Below are positions 15,888 through 24,793 of a stretch of DNA of 53,032 nt, piece by piece (the first letter of the stretch is position 1; each line of letters begins with the position of its first letter). Source of the DNA: Pseudonocardia sp. N23 (lineage in GTDB: Bacteria; Actinomycetota; Actinomycetes; Mycobacteriales; Pseudonocardiaceae); the NCBI RefSeq assembly GCF_002583555.1, contig NZ_BEGX01000115.1:1-53032 (forward strand). Direction: 5' to 3'. The notes under the pieces were generated by a model. That model ran no database searches, was not told the DNA's origin, and was given only the letters and a program-made list of their open reading frames with translations. The position numbers and the translations under genes were made by a program.

Positions 15888-16841
15888 TCAGGGAACGAGG
15901 TTCACCGGGGTACGGCCCCGCGAGATGCGCCCGATGCCGGCGAGGGCCTCGGCGTAGATCTCGTCGGGGTCGAGGCGGCGCAGCTCCTCGGCGAGGCAGT
16001 CGGGGACGCCGCGGCGGTTCAGCGGGATCATCCGGTCGGGCTGGCCGGGTTGGCGCAGCGTCGCGGTCCGGCCGTCGGGGCGGAACAACTCGATGGCCCC
16101 GGACCGGCGGGTGAGCTGCACCGACGACATGCCGCCGCCGTTGTCGATCGCCGGTGACCGCTTGACCTTCACGTCGAGGCGGACCGCGAGCCAGCCGGCG
16201 AGCAGGTCGGTGGACGGCGACACGGTCTCCCCGGCGACGACGGCGCCGGTGACGGCCTCGTGCGGCGGGTTGTCGAGCGCGGTGGCCAGCAACGCCCGCC
16301 AGTGGGTGAGCCGGGTCCAGGTGAGGTCGGTGTCGCCGGCGACGTGGCCCGCGCGGCGCTGCTCGAACGCCTTGTTGGGGTTGCGCGATGACAGCGCGTC
16401 GGTGATGCGGCGCTGCGCGAGGCGGCCGATCGGATCGTCGGACGGCACTGCGGGTGCCTCGCCGGGCCACCACGCGACGACGGGGGCGTCGGGCAGCAGC
16501 AGTGGCACGACCATCCCGGCGCCGGCCTCCTCGGAGGCGAGCGGGCCGTAGCCGCGGAGCACGATGACCTCGCTGGCCCCGGCGTCGCCGCCGACGCGGA
16601 TCTGGGCGTCGAGCCGTGGTGCGGCCTTGCGCGCCCCGCGGGCGACGACGATGACGCGGCACGGGTGCTCGCGGCTCGCCGCGTTGGCGGCCTCGATGGC
16701 GTCCTCGGCGTCACCACCGTCGTCGGTGACCATCACGAGGGTGAGCACGCGCCCCAGCGCCATGACGCCGCCGCTCTCGCGCAGCTCGACGAGCTTGCGG
16801 TTGACCGCGGAGGTCGTGCTGGAGGGAAGGTCGACGATCAT
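15888..16841 (-). CDS. opcA: Glucose-6-phosphate dehydrogenase assembly protein OpcA
   Basis: OpcA is required for full activity and oligomeric assembly or redox control of G6PDH in cyanobacteria and actinobacteria. The 317-residue protein has the family pattern: MIVDLPSSTTSAVNRKLVELRE at the start, ASREHPCRVIVVARG, VVPLLLPDAPVVAWWPGEAP, and a C-terminal sugar-phosphate-isomerase-like part (FRPDGRTATLRQPGQPDRM, DPDEIYAEALAGI). It sits directly between zwf (stop 34 bp upstream) and pgl, the standard arrangement, which supports joint expression with its partner enzyme. Confidence 0.93.
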   Translation of the reverse strand: MIVDLPSSTTSAVNRKLVELRESGGVMALGRVLTLVMVTDDGGDAEDAIEAANAASREHPCRVIVVARGARKAAPRLDAQIRVGGDAGASEVIVLRGYGPLASEEAGAGMVVPLLLPDAPVVAWWPGEAPAVPSDDPIGRLAQRRITDALSSRNPNKAFEQRRAGHVAGDTDLTWTRLTHWRALLATALDNPPHEAVTGAVVAGETVSPSTDLLAGWLAVRLDVKVKRSPAIDNGGGMSSVQLTRRSGAIELFRPDGRTATLRQPGQPDRMIPLNRRGVPDCLAEELRRLDPDEIYAEALAGIGRISRGRTPVNLVP

Positions 16842-16875
16842 CGCGGGCTCCTGGTGGGGAGGACGGTGCGGGCGG

Positions 16876-18438
16876 TCACGGTCGCCGCCAGGTGCGTCCG
16901 GTGCGGGCCATCATGCGGTTGGACGACTCCGGCCCCCAGCTGCCGGCGGCGTACGGGTCGGGGCCGTCGTCGGCGGCCGTCCACGCGTCGATGACCGGGT
17001 CCAGGATCTCCCAGGACCGCTCGACCTCCTGGTTGACCGGGAACAGCGACGGCTCGCCGAGCAGCACGTCGAGGATCAGCCGCTCGTAGGCCTCGGGGGA
17101 GGCCTCGGTGAACGCGGTGCCGTAGCCGAAGTCCATCGTGACGTCGCGGACCTCCATCTGGCTGCCCGGCACCTTCGACCCGAAGCGCATGGTGACGCCC
17201 TCGTCGGGCTGCACCCGGACGACGAGCGCGTTCTGCCCGAGCTCCTCGGTCATGGTCGCGTCGAAGGGCAGGTGCGGGGCGCGCTTGAAGATCACGGCGA
17301 TCTCGGTGACTCGGCGCCCGAGCCGCTTGCCGGTCCGGAGGTAGAACGGGACGCCCGCCCAGCGCCGGTTGTCGACCTCGACGGTGATCGCTGCGAACGT
17401 CTCGGTGCGGGAGTCCGGGTCGTAGCCCTCCTCCTCCGTGAGGCCGCGGACGAGCTCACCGCCCTGCCAGCCACCGGTGTACTGGCCGCGCGCGGTGGTC
17501 TCGGTGAGCGGGCTGACGAGTCGGGTGGCGTTGAGCACCTTGATCTTCTCGGCGCGCAGCTCGTCGGAGGAGAACGAGACGGGCTCCTCCATCGCGGTGA
17601 ACGCGAGCAGCTGCAGCAGGTGGTTCTGGATGACGTCGCGGGCGGCGCCGATGCCGTCGTAGTACCCGGCGCGCCCCCCCAGCCCGATGTCCTCGGCCAT
17701 CGTGATCTGCACGTGGTCGACGTAGTGGCTGTTCCAGATGGGCTCGTAGAGCTGGTTGGCGAAGCGCAGCGCCAGGACGTTCTGGACCGTCTCCTTGCCG
17801 AGGTAGTGGTCGATGCGGAACACCGAGTCCTCGGGGAACACCTCGTTGACGATCTCGTTGAGCTCGATGGCCGACTTCAGGTCGTGGCCGAACGGCTTCT
17901 CGATGACGACGCGGCGCCACTGCTCGCCGTCCTGCGCCGACAGGCCCGAGCGGGCCAGCTGCTTGCAGACGACGGGGAACGCCGCGGGCGGGATCGACAG
18001 GTAGAAGGCGTGGTTGCCGCCGGTGCCGCGGACCCGGTCGAGGTCGCGGACGGTGTGGGAGAGCCGGTCGAACGCGTCGTCGTCGTCGAAGGTGCCCTGC
18101 ACGAAGCGGAAGCCCTCGGCGAGCTTGTCCCACACGTCCTGCCGGAACGGGGTGCGCGCGTGGGCGCGGACGGCCTCGTAGACGACCTTGCCGAAGTCCT
18201 CGGAACCCCAGTCGCGGCGGGCGAACCCGACGAGCGCGAAACCCGGCGGCAGCAGCCCGCGGTTGGCGAGGTCGTAGATCGCGGGCATCAGCTTCTTGCG
18301 CGACAGGTCACCGGTGACGCCGAAGATGACCAGCCCGCAGGGCCCGGCGATGCGCGGGAGGCGCTTGTCGCGCGGGTCGCGCAGCGGGTTGGTCCAGTCG
18401 AGCGCACCCGGACCGGCGGTGGTCCTGCCAGCCGTCAT
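16876..18438 (-). CDS. zwf: Glucose-6-phosphate 1-dehydrogenase
   Basis: G6PDH feeds glucose 6-phosphate into the oxidative pentose-phosphate pathway and makes NADPH. The 520-residue protein shows the coenzyme loop FGVTGDLSRKKL at 39-50, the EKPFG motif with Lys181, and the active-site RIDHYLGKE with His211. Further blocks FANQLYEPIWNSHYVDHVQI and FYLRTGKRL complete the signature. Some 25 residues precede the Rossmann fold, a usual actinobacterial extension. The ATG at 18438 is separated from pgi by 107 bp that hold a 15-bp tandem repeat; otherwise zwf lies within the tkt-tal-pgi-zwf-opcA-pgl operon. Confidence 0.97.
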   Translation of the reverse strand: MTAGRTTAGPGALDWTNPLRDPRDKRLPRIAGPCGLVIFGVTGDLSRKKLMPAIYDLANRGLLPPGFALVGFARRDWGSEDFGKVVYEAVRAHARTPFRQDVWDKLAEGFRFVQGTFDDDDAFDRLSHTVRDLDRVRGTGGNHAFYLSIPPAAFPVVCKQLARSGLSAQDGEQWRRVVIEKPFGHDLKSAIELNEIVNEVFPEDSVFRIDHYLGKETVQNVLALRFANQLYEPIWNSHYVDHVQITMAEDIGLGGRAGYYDGIGAARDVIQNHLLQLLAFTAMEEPVSFSSDELRAEKIKVLNATRLVSPLTETTARGQYTGGWQGGELVRGLTEEEGYDPDSRTETFAAITVEVDNRRWAGVPFYLRTGKRLGRRVTEIAVIFKRAPHLPFDATMTEELGQNALVVRVQPDEGVTMRFGSKVPGSQMEVRDVTMDFGYGTAFTEASPEAYERLILDVLLGEPSLFPVNQEVERSWEILDPVIDAWTAADDGPDPYAAGSWGPESSNRMMARTGRTWRRP

Positions 18439-18476
18439 CGGTGTCGTCCCCGTTCTCCTCGTGGTCTGCGAGGTGT

Positions 18477-18521
18477 TGTCGGTGCTGCTCGTGTCGGTGC
18501 TGCTCGTGTCGGTGCTGCGCG
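18477..18521. repeat. 15-bp tandem repeat, 3 copies, between pgi and zwf
   Basis: Units TGTCGGTGCTGCTCG begin at 18477 and 18492, and a third with one change begins at 18507. The array lies about 40 bp upstream of the zwf start on the minus strand, in the only sizeable gap of the pentose-phosphate operon. Confidence 0.8.
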
Positions 18522-18545
18522 TCGGACCGGGCGCCGCCGCCGTGG

Positions 18546-20087
18546 TCAGAGCTCCTGGACCGCGCGGGCGACCGTGACCAGGCCGCCGAGGCGGTCCCGC
18601 AGGTGCAGGCCGAGCACCGGGCGTCCGGCGGCGACGAGGTCGGCGGTCGCGGCCCCGGCCTGCGCGGCGACGATATCGCCCAGCGTGCCGCCGCCCGGGA
18701 CCCCGTGATCATGCTCGCTGTCGCCGGTGATGACGCAGAACGCGGCGTCCGGCGCGTCGCGATGGTGGCGGCCGGTGCCGTCGAGGGCGCGCGGGGCCCA
18801 GCCGAACGTCGTCAGCCGCCCGGTGCGCCGCGCGATCTCGGGCCGCAGCACCGCCGCCGACGCGTCCTCCAGCGGGTCGAGCCACGCCTCGACCGCGAGC
18901 GGGCCGCCGGTGCGGGCGGCGAGCTCGCGCAGCGCTCCTGCGACGGTCGTGGCCCGCAGCCAGTCGCCCGCCCGGATCTCGACGTCGCCGTCGACGGCCA
19001 CGCACGGCAGCGGCGGACCGTCGGACACCGCACGGGACGCGGGCACGGCGTCCGGTTCCGGGACGGGCGGGGCGATGCCCCCGGAGAACGGGTCGGTACC
19101 GAGCACCCGCGCCGCCGTCGCGACGGCGTACTGCCACAGCACGACCTGCGCGCCGACACCACCGCGGGTGCGGAACCGGGAGTCGCCGCGGCGCAGCGAC
19201 AGCGACGGCCCGCGGCCCCCGGAGCCGGGAACGAGCAGCGGGACCGGCCCGCGTCCGCCCGTCGACCCGCCGACGAGGTGCTCGACCCAGTCGGCGAGGC
19301 CGTCCGGTCCGCTCTCGGGGTCGACGACGACAGCGCCGCCGTCCTCGGCGAGCAGGAGCCCCGCCAGCACCAGCGCGGGGTTGTCCGGGTGGTCGGCCGC
19401 GACGAGCTCGGTGGCCGCGGCGGCGTCGGCGAGGATCCGGCCGACGTCGGCACCGGCGAGCCCGGCCGCGACGAGCCCCGCCGCGCCGAGGGTGCCGAAG
19501 CGGGCGGGGACGTCGCGTTCCGCGGTGACGACGGTCGTGCCGTTCCGGTGGGACGTCGTCTCCAGCCGGGAACCGGCCTCGGTGACGACGACGGTCCGCG
19601 TGGCCGCGTTCGCGTCCTCGTCGCGGATGGCGTCGGCCAGGATGCCGACTCCCATGTCGGTGGCGCTCTCCGCGCGGCCCGCCGTGTCCAGGTGGACCAG
19701 CGCGGTGGTGGCCATGTCGCCTTCGAGGACGTCGATCAGTGAGCCCGGGTCGGCCGAGTCCAGCACGGTCAGCGGTGCGGCCGCGGCCCGGGCGAGCATC
19801 GCGGCGCCGTGCGCCAGACCGGGGGCGGCGACGAGGACGACGCGGCGCGCGCCGTCGACACGCAGCTGTTCGCGCAGCGCCGCGATCTGCCCGACGAGGG
19901 GGTGTGAGGTGCGGGGCAGCGCGGACCAGCCGACCGCGTCGGTGGCCGTGCGGCCCCACACGCTCGGGTCGGCCTCGCCGATCCGGGAGGCGACGGTCTC
20001 GCCCGCCAGCCGGGCCGCGACGAGCACGGCGTCGGCGGCGAGCGGACCGTCACCCGGGTCGACCAGGGAGGAGGAGGTGTCGGGCAC
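18546..20087 (-). CDS. pgi: Glucose-6-phosphate isomerase (pentose-phosphate operon type)
   Basis: The protein (513 residues from GTG 20087) has the two-SIS-domain pattern of phosphoglucose isomerases found between tal and zwf in actinomycetes. Visible blocks include ARRVVLVAAPGLAHGAAMLA in the first SIS domain, VHLDTAGRAESATDMGVGIL, DVPARFGTLGAAGLVAAGLAG, and DPFSGGIAPPVPEPD, GLHLRDRLGGLV near the end. The sequence is unlike the classical E. coli Pgi, so assignment rests on SIS layout plus context. GTG 20087 is preferred because it lies just past the tal stop (20096); the frame is open further upstream, but that part overlaps tal in another frame. It would link fructose 6-phosphate to zwf for pathway cycling. 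Confidence 0.8.
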   Translation of the reverse strand: MPDTSSSLVDPGDGPLAADAVLVAARLAGETVASRIGEADPSVWGRTATDAVGWSALPRTSHPLVGQIAALREQLRVDGARRVVLVAAPGLAHGAAMLARAAAAPLTVLDSADPGSLIDVLEGDMATTALVHLDTAGRAESATDMGVGILADAIRDEDANAATRTVVVTEAGSRLETTSHRNGTTVVTAERDVPARFGTLGAAGLVAAGLAGADVGRILADAAAATELVAADHPDNPALVLAGLLLAEDGGAVVVDPESGPDGLADWVEHLVGGSTGGRGPVPLLVPGSGGRGPSLSLRRGDSRFRTRGGVGAQVVLWQYAVATAARVLGTDPFSGGIAPPVPEPDAVPASRAVSDGPPLPCVAVDGDVEIRAGDWLRATTVAGALRELAARTGGPLAVEAWLDPLEDASAAVLRPEIARRTGRLTTFGWAPRALDGTGRHHRDAPDAAFCVITGDSEHDHGVPGGGTLGDIVAAQAGAATADLVAAGRPVLGLHLRDRLGGLVTVARAVQEL

Positions 20088-20095
20088 GGGCCGGG

Positions 20096-21208
20096 TCAGC
20101 CCGCGGAGTCCAGCTGCTCGCGCACGGTGGCGCCGAGCTCGTCCCAGGACTTGTCGAACTTCTCGACGCCCTCGTTCTCCAGGACGAGGAAGACGTCGGT
20201 GAGGTCGACGCCGACGCGCTCCAGGTCGTCGAACACCCGCTGGGCGTCGGGGCCGGTGCCGGTCACCTTGTCGCCCTGGGTGTCGCCGTGGTCGGCGAAC
20301 GCCTTCAGCGTCTTCTCCGGCATCGTGTTGACGGTGTCGGCGACGACCAGCTCCGACACGTAGAGCGTGTCGGGGTAGTCGGGGTTCTTCACCCCGGTCG
20401 AGGCCCACAAGGGCCGCTGCGCGTTGGCGCCCTTGGCGACCAGCGCGTCCCAGCGCCCGCCCGAGAACACCTCCTGGAACGCCGCGTAGGCCAGCCGCGA
20501 GTTCGCGACGCCGGCCCTGCCGCGCAGCGCTTTCGCCTCGTCGGAGCCGATCCTGTCGAGGCGGGCGTCGATCTCGGTGTCCACCCGGGACACGAAGAAC
20601 GACGCGACCGACCGGATCCCGGCCAGCGCGTGCCCGTTCGCGGCGGCCTGCTCCAGACCGTCGAGATAGGCCTCCATCACGGCGCGGTAGCGCTCGACGG
20701 AGAAGATCAGTGTGACGTTGACGCTCACGCCCTCCGACAGGGCCTGCGTGATCGCCGGCAGGCCCTGCTCGGTGGCGGGGATCTTGACCAGCAGGTTGGG
20801 CCGGTCGACGGCCTTCCACAGGTCCAGCGCCTCGGCGACGGTGGCCTCGGTGTCGCGCGCCAGCGTCGGGGCGACCTCCAGCGAGACCCGGCCGTCGACG
20901 CCGCCCGTGGCATCCCACGTGCTGCTGAACAGGTCGCAGGCCTGCTGCACGTCGGCCACGGTGATCTCGCGCACCGCGTCGGCGACCGATGCGCCGCGGG
21001 CGGCCAGCTCCCGGACCTGCTCGTCGTAGGCCTCGCCGTGGGCCAGCGCTCCGGCGAAGATCGTCGGGTTCGTGGTGACACCGACGACGTTCCAGTCCTC
21101 GATCAGCTCGCGCAGGTTGCCACTGCGCAGCCGCTCGCGCGACAGGTCGTCGAGCCAGATGGACACGCCCGCCGCGGAGAGCGCGGCAAGCCGCTCGTGG
21201 GTGCTCAT
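20096..21208 (-). CDS. tal: Transaldolase
   Basis: Transaldolase moves a three-carbon dihydroxyacetone unit in the non-oxidative pentose-phosphate pathway. The 370-residue protein (actinobacterial long type) shows WLDDLSRERL, GVTTNPTIF near 43-51, the Schiff-base Lys142 in LLVKIPATEQG, VNVTLIFSVERYRAVMEAYLDGLE, and ASTGVKNPDYPDTLYV. ATG 21208 has an AGGAGA ribosome site upstream; the longer open frame before it is not family sequence. It lies 37 bp behind tkt and 8 bp before the pgi GTG. Confidence 0.96.
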   Translation of the reverse strand: MSTHERLAALSAAGVSIWLDDLSRERLRSGNLRELIEDWNVVGVTTNPTIFAGALAHGEAYDEQVRELAARGASVADAVREITVADVQQACDLFSSTWDATGGVDGRVSLEVAPTLARDTEATVAEALDLWKAVDRPNLLVKIPATEQGLPAITQALSEGVSVNVTLIFSVERYRAVMEAYLDGLEQAAANGHALAGIRSVASFFVSRVDTEIDARLDRIGSDEAKALRGRAGVANSRLAYAAFQEVFSGGRWDALVAKGANAQRPLWASTGVKNPDYPDTLYVSELVVADTVNTMPEKTLKAFADHGDTQGDKVTGTGPDAQRVFDDLERVGVDLTDVFLVLENEGVEKFDKSWDELGATVREQLDSAG

Positions 21209-21245
21209 GAAGGTCTCCTCTGCTCGTGTCCCGGTACGGTCCCCG

Positions 21246-23333
21246 TCATACCCGCGCCAGGCTCCTGCGGGCCGCGGCGACGGCGGCCTCGGTGGTGATC
21301 CCGAACTCACGGAACAGCGTCTGGTAGTCGGCGCTCGCCCCGAAGTGCTCGATGGACACGTGCTCACCGGCGTCGCCGGTGAAGCGGTACCACGGCATCG
21401 CGATCCCGGCCTCGATCGAGACCCGGGCACGGGTGGCGGCCGGCAGCACCGACTCGCGGTACTCGTCGTCCTGCTCGTCGAACCACTCCACGCACGGCAT
21501 CGACACCACGCGGGTGGGGACGCCCTCGCCCTCGAACACCTCCCGCGTCTCGACGGCGATCTGCACCTCCGAGCCCGTCGCGATCAGGATCAGGGCGGGA
21601 CCGTCGGCGCCGGACTCCCTCGCCAGGACGTACCCACCGCGGGCGACACCTTCGGTGGACGTGCCGTCGAGCACCGGCAGGTTCTGCCGGGTCAGCGCGA
21701 GACCGACCGGCCCGCCGCGGCGCTCGAGGGTCGCCTTCCAGGCCGCGGCGGTCTCGTTGGCGTCGCCGGGACGGACGAAGGCCAGCCCGGGGATCGCGCG
21801 CAGCGCCGCGAAGTGCTCGATCGGCTGGTGGGTCGGCCCGTCCTCGCCGAGGCCGATCGAGTCGTGGGTCCACACGAAGATCGGGTCGGCCTTCATCAGG
21901 GCGGCGAGCCGCACCGAGGGCCGCATGTAGTCGCTGAAGACGAGGAACGTGCCGCCGTAGGGCCGGGTCGGGCCGTGCAGGGCGATGCCGTTGAGCGCGG
22001 CGCCCATCGCGTGCTCGCGGATGCCGAAGTGCAGGGTGCGCCCGTAGGGGTGGGCGTTCCACATCTTCGTGGCCGCGTCCTTCGGGCCGAAGGAGTCGGC
22101 GCCCTTCATCGTCGTGTTGTTGCTCTCGGCCAGGTCGGCCGAGCCGCCCCAGAGCTCGGGTAGCACGTCGGCGAGCGCGTTGAGCACCTCGCCGGAGGCC
22201 TTGCGGGTGGCCAGGCCCTTGGCGTCGGGCTCCCAGTGGGGCAGGGCGTCGGCCCAGCCCTCGGGCAGCTCCTGGGCCACGAGCCGGTCGAAGAGCTTCT
22301 TGCGCTCGGGCTCGCGTGCGGCCCAGTCGTCGAACGAGCGCTGCCACTGTTCGTGCGCCGCCCGGCCGCGGTCGCCGACCTCGCGGGCGTGGGCGAGGGC
22401 CGCCGCGTCGACGTCGAAGCTCTTGGCCGGGTCGAAGCCCAGCGCCTCCTTGACCGCGGCGACCTCGTCCGGGCCCAGCGCGGAGCCGTGCGCGGCGCCG
22501 GTGTTCATCTTGTTCGGCGCCGGATACCCGATGATGGTGCGCAGCAGGATGAACGACGGCCGCTGTGTCTCCGCCCTGGCCGCCTCCAGCGCCGCGAGGA
22601 TGCCGGTGACGTTCTCGCCGCCCTCGACGACCTGCACGTGCCAGCCGTAGGCCTCGTAACGGGCCGCGGTGTCCTCGGACAGCGCGATGTCGGTGTTGTC
22701 CTCGATCGAGATCTTGTTGTCGTCGTATACGACCGTGAGGTTGCCCAGCTCCTGGCGGCCGGCCAGCGACGACGCCTCGGAGGTGATGCCCTCCTCGATG
22801 TCGCCGTCGGAGGCGATCACGTAGATCTGGTGGTCGAACGGGCTCGCGCCCTCGGGGGCGTCGGGGTCGAACAGGCCACGCTCGCGACGGGCCGCCATCG
22901 CCATCCCGACGGCCGACGCGAGGCCCTGTCCGAGCGGGCCCGTCGTGATCTCGATGCCAGGGGTGTGCCGGTGCTCGGGGTGGCCCGGGGTCCTGGAGCC
23001 CCACGTGCGCAGCGACTCGAGGTCCTCGAGCGTCAGTCCGTAGCCCGACAGGTACAGCTGCAGGTACAGGGTGAGGCTGGAGTGGCCGCACGACAGCACG
23101 AACCGGTCGCGCCCGACCCAGTCGGCGTCCGACGGGTCGTGCCGCATGACGCGCTGGAACAGCGTGTACGCGAGCGGGGCGAGGCTCATGGCGGTGCCGG
23201 GGTGGCCGTTGCCCACCTTCTGCACTGCATCGGCGGCGAGGACCCGGATCGTGTCGACGGCCTTGCGGTCGAGGTCGGTCCAGTCGGCGGGCACGTCGGC
23301 GTGCAGGAGGGGGGAGACGTCGGTCGCTGACAC
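21246..23333 (-). CDS. tkt: Transketolase
   Basis: Transketolase transfers two-carbon units between sugar phosphates using thiamine diphosphate. Signatures in the 695-residue protein are GNGHPGTAMSLAPLAYTLF, the RFVLSCGHSSLTLYLQLYL block, TGPLGQGLASAVGMAMA, the Mg-ThDP site ASDGDIEEGITSEA with YDDNKISIEDNT, and in the pyrimidine domain VWTHDSIGLGEDGPTHQPIEH. GTG 23333 is preferred over the more distal 23489 because an AGGAGCG ribosome site precedes it and the extra N-terminus is not conserved. First gene of the operon tkt-tal-pgi-zwf-opcA-pgl; it is divergent from ctaB. Confidence 0.96.
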   Translation of the reverse strand: MSATDVSPLLHADVPADWTDLDRKAVDTIRVLAADAVQKVGNGHPGTAMSLAPLAYTLFQRVMRHDPSDADWVGRDRFVLSCGHSSLTLYLQLYLSGYGLTLEDLESLRTWGSRTPGHPEHRHTPGIEITTGPLGQGLASAVGMAMAARRERGLFDPDAPEGASPFDHQIYVIASDGDIEEGITSEASSLAGRQELGNLTVVYDDNKISIEDNTDIALSEDTAARYEAYGWHVQVVEGGENVTGILAALEAARAETQRPSFILLRTIIGYPAPNKMNTGAAHGSALGPDEVAAVKEALGFDPAKSFDVDAAALAHAREVGDRGRAAHEQWQRSFDDWAAREPERKKLFDRLVAQELPEGWADALPHWEPDAKGLATRKASGEVLNALADVLPELWGGSADLAESNNTTMKGADSFGPKDAATKMWNAHPYGRTLHFGIREHAMGAALNGIALHGPTRPYGGTFLVFSDYMRPSVRLAALMKADPIFVWTHDSIGLGEDGPTHQPIEHFAALRAIPGLAFVRPGDANETAAAWKATLERRGGPVGLALTRQNLPVLDGTSTEGVARGGYVLARESGADGPALILIATGSEVQIAVETREVFEGEGVPTRVVSMPCVEWFDEQDDEYRESVLPAATRARVSIEAGIAMPWYRFTGDAGEHVSIEHFGASADYQTLFREFGITTEAAVAAARRSLARV

Positions 23334-23769
23334 GGGTTGCGCTCCTGGGGTCGTCTCGGATCGTGGGGGCCCGCGAGACGCGGGTCCGGTCGGGATCAGC
23401 CTAGTCACGGTGCCCACCCCCGCCAGGGGTGTTCCGGTCGACGTGAACGGGGCGGACGCGCGATGTGACGATGACTGCACAGTGGACACCGCGTGTCGCG
23501 TTCCCGCCCCTGCCGGACCGGCGGCGTCACCGTCGGTGGTGTCGCGGGTGGGACTGGTGAGCGGCCCGTGGGCAGCACCGGGCGGGGCCGCGGGTGGGAC
23601 CGTGATGCGGTCTACCCCACGCTCCCGCCCGTCACGCCTCCGGTTACCATCGACGCGCTGTAGAAGTAGTGCGGCACGGAACTGCCACGGAACTGCGCCG
23701 GTCCTTCGAGGGCCGCAGGGTTCCGACCCACCACATCGAGCCCCACCACATCGAGCGAGGTACCTACTG
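23334..23769. other. 436-bp divergent intergenic region between tkt and ctaB
   Basis: No credible gene is present. It holds a TAGGCT -10 candidate for tkt at 23398-23403 on the minus strand. Near ctaB it contains an exact 11-bp tandem duplication CACGGAACTGC (23675-23685 and 23686-23696) and a 14-bp direct repeat CCCACCACATCGAG (23727-23740 and 23742-23755). The ctaB promoter could not be placed securely. Confidence 0.6.
23398..23403 (-). promoter_or_regulatory. Candidate -10 box of the tkt operon
   Basis: On the minus strand TAGGCT matches TANNNT and lies about 65 bp before the tkt start, leaving a leader of roughly 55-60 nt. No convincing -35 element. Confidence 0.35.
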
Positions 23770-24747
23770 GTGAGCGCCCCGGCGACACCCGCGGAGCCGG
23801 TCCCGACACCGGATGCGGGCGTGCGGCGTGACCCCGGCGCGACCCGGCTGCAGCGGGCGCGCGAGGTCGTCGACTCCTACCTCGCGCTCACGAAGACGCG
23901 CATCATCGAGCAGTTGCTCGTCGTGACCGTCCCGGCGATGTTCCTCGCCCAGCGCGGTGTCCCGTCGGTCTGGCTGATCGTCGCGACGCTGGTCGGTGGC
24001 GCGATGGCCGCGGCGAGCGCGCACGCGCTGAACTGTGTCGTCGACGCCGACATCGACGCGAAGATGAAGCGCACGTCACGGCGCCCGCTCGCCAAGGGCG
24101 TGGTGGCCCCGCGCAATGCGCTGATCTTCGGCCTCGTCCTCGGCGTGATCAGCTCGGTGTGGCTCGCGCTCACCACGAACTGGCTGGCCTCGATCCTCTC
24201 GGCCGCCGCGATCGCCTTCTACGTCCTCGTCTACACGCTGCTGCTCAAGCGGCGGACGTCACAGAACATCGTGTGGGGCGGCGCGGCGGGTTGCATGCCC
24301 GTCGTCATCGGCTGGGCCGCGGTCACCGGCGACGTCGGCTGGCCCGCGCTGGTGATGTTCGGTGTGATCTTCTTCTGGACGCCGCCGCACTTCTGGGCAC
24401 TCGCGATGCGCTACCGCGACGACTACGCCGCCGCCGGCGTGCCGATGCTGCCGGTGGTCGCCACCCCGGTGCAGGTGTCGGTGCGGATCGTGATCTACAG
24501 CTGGGTGATGGCGCTGTGGACGCTGCTGCTGCTGCCGGTGACGTCGTGGATCTACGCGGGCGTGGCCGTCGTCGGCGGCGCGTACTTCGTGTTCCGCAGC
24601 CACCGGATGCACGCCGCGGTCAAGGCAGGGCGCGACGTCACCCCGATGAAGCTGTTCCACCTGTCGAACATCTACCTGTGTGTCCTGTTCGCGGCCATCG
24701 CCGTGGACGCCGCCGTCGGGCTCCCGACGTTCGGCCTGCCCTTCTGA
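23770..24747 (+). CDS. ctaB: Protoheme IX farnesyltransferase (heme O synthase)
   Basis: CtaB attaches farnesyl to heme B, giving heme O for aa3-type cytochrome oxidase. The 325-residue UbiA-family membrane protein has about nine hydrophobic segments. The Asp-rich prenyl-diphosphate sites are NCVVDADIDAKMKRTSRRPLA in the first half and YRDDYAAAGVPMLPVV in the second. FFWTPPHFWALA and PMKLFHLSNIYL are further heme O synthase signatures. The GTG 23770 start keeps an approximately 35-residue polar N-terminus. The next oxidase-heme enzyme, ctaA, is 1.2 kb away across qor. Confidence 0.96.
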   Translation: MSAPATPAEPVPTPDAGVRRDPGATRLQRAREVVDSYLALTKTRIIEQLLVVTVPAMFLAQRGVPSVWLIVATLVGGAMAAASAHALNCVVDADIDAKMKRTSRRPLAKGVVAPRNALIFGLVLGVISSVWLALTTNWLASILSAAAIAFYVLVYTLLLKRRTSQNIVWGGAAGCMPVVIGWAAVTGDVGWPALVMFGVIFFWTPPHFWALAMRYRDDYAAAGVPMLPVVATPVQVSVRIVIYSWVMALWTLLLLPVTSWIYAGVAVVGGAYFVFRSHRMHAAVKAGRDVTPMKLFHLSNIYLCVLFAAIAVDAAVGLPTFGLPF

Positions 24748-24793
24748 CCGGGTCCCGGTAGGCGGGGCAGCGGCCCGGGGGAGTACCCGTCAG
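24744..24793. terminator. Hairpin spanning the ctaB and qor stop codons
   Basis: CTGAC (24744-24748) pairs with GTCAG (24789-24793), and GGGT with ACCC inside, with one bulged C. The stop codons of both convergent genes lie in the stem. Internal GC-rich arms may extend it. It is a plausible shared terminator, but the stem is imperfect. Confidence 0.4.

Noticed and set aside
23641..23672. ctaB promoter with TAGAAG or TAGTGC as -10
   Set aside because: Neither hexamer has a good TANNNT ending or -35 partner, and the distance to ctaB is long, so no promoter feature was assigned.
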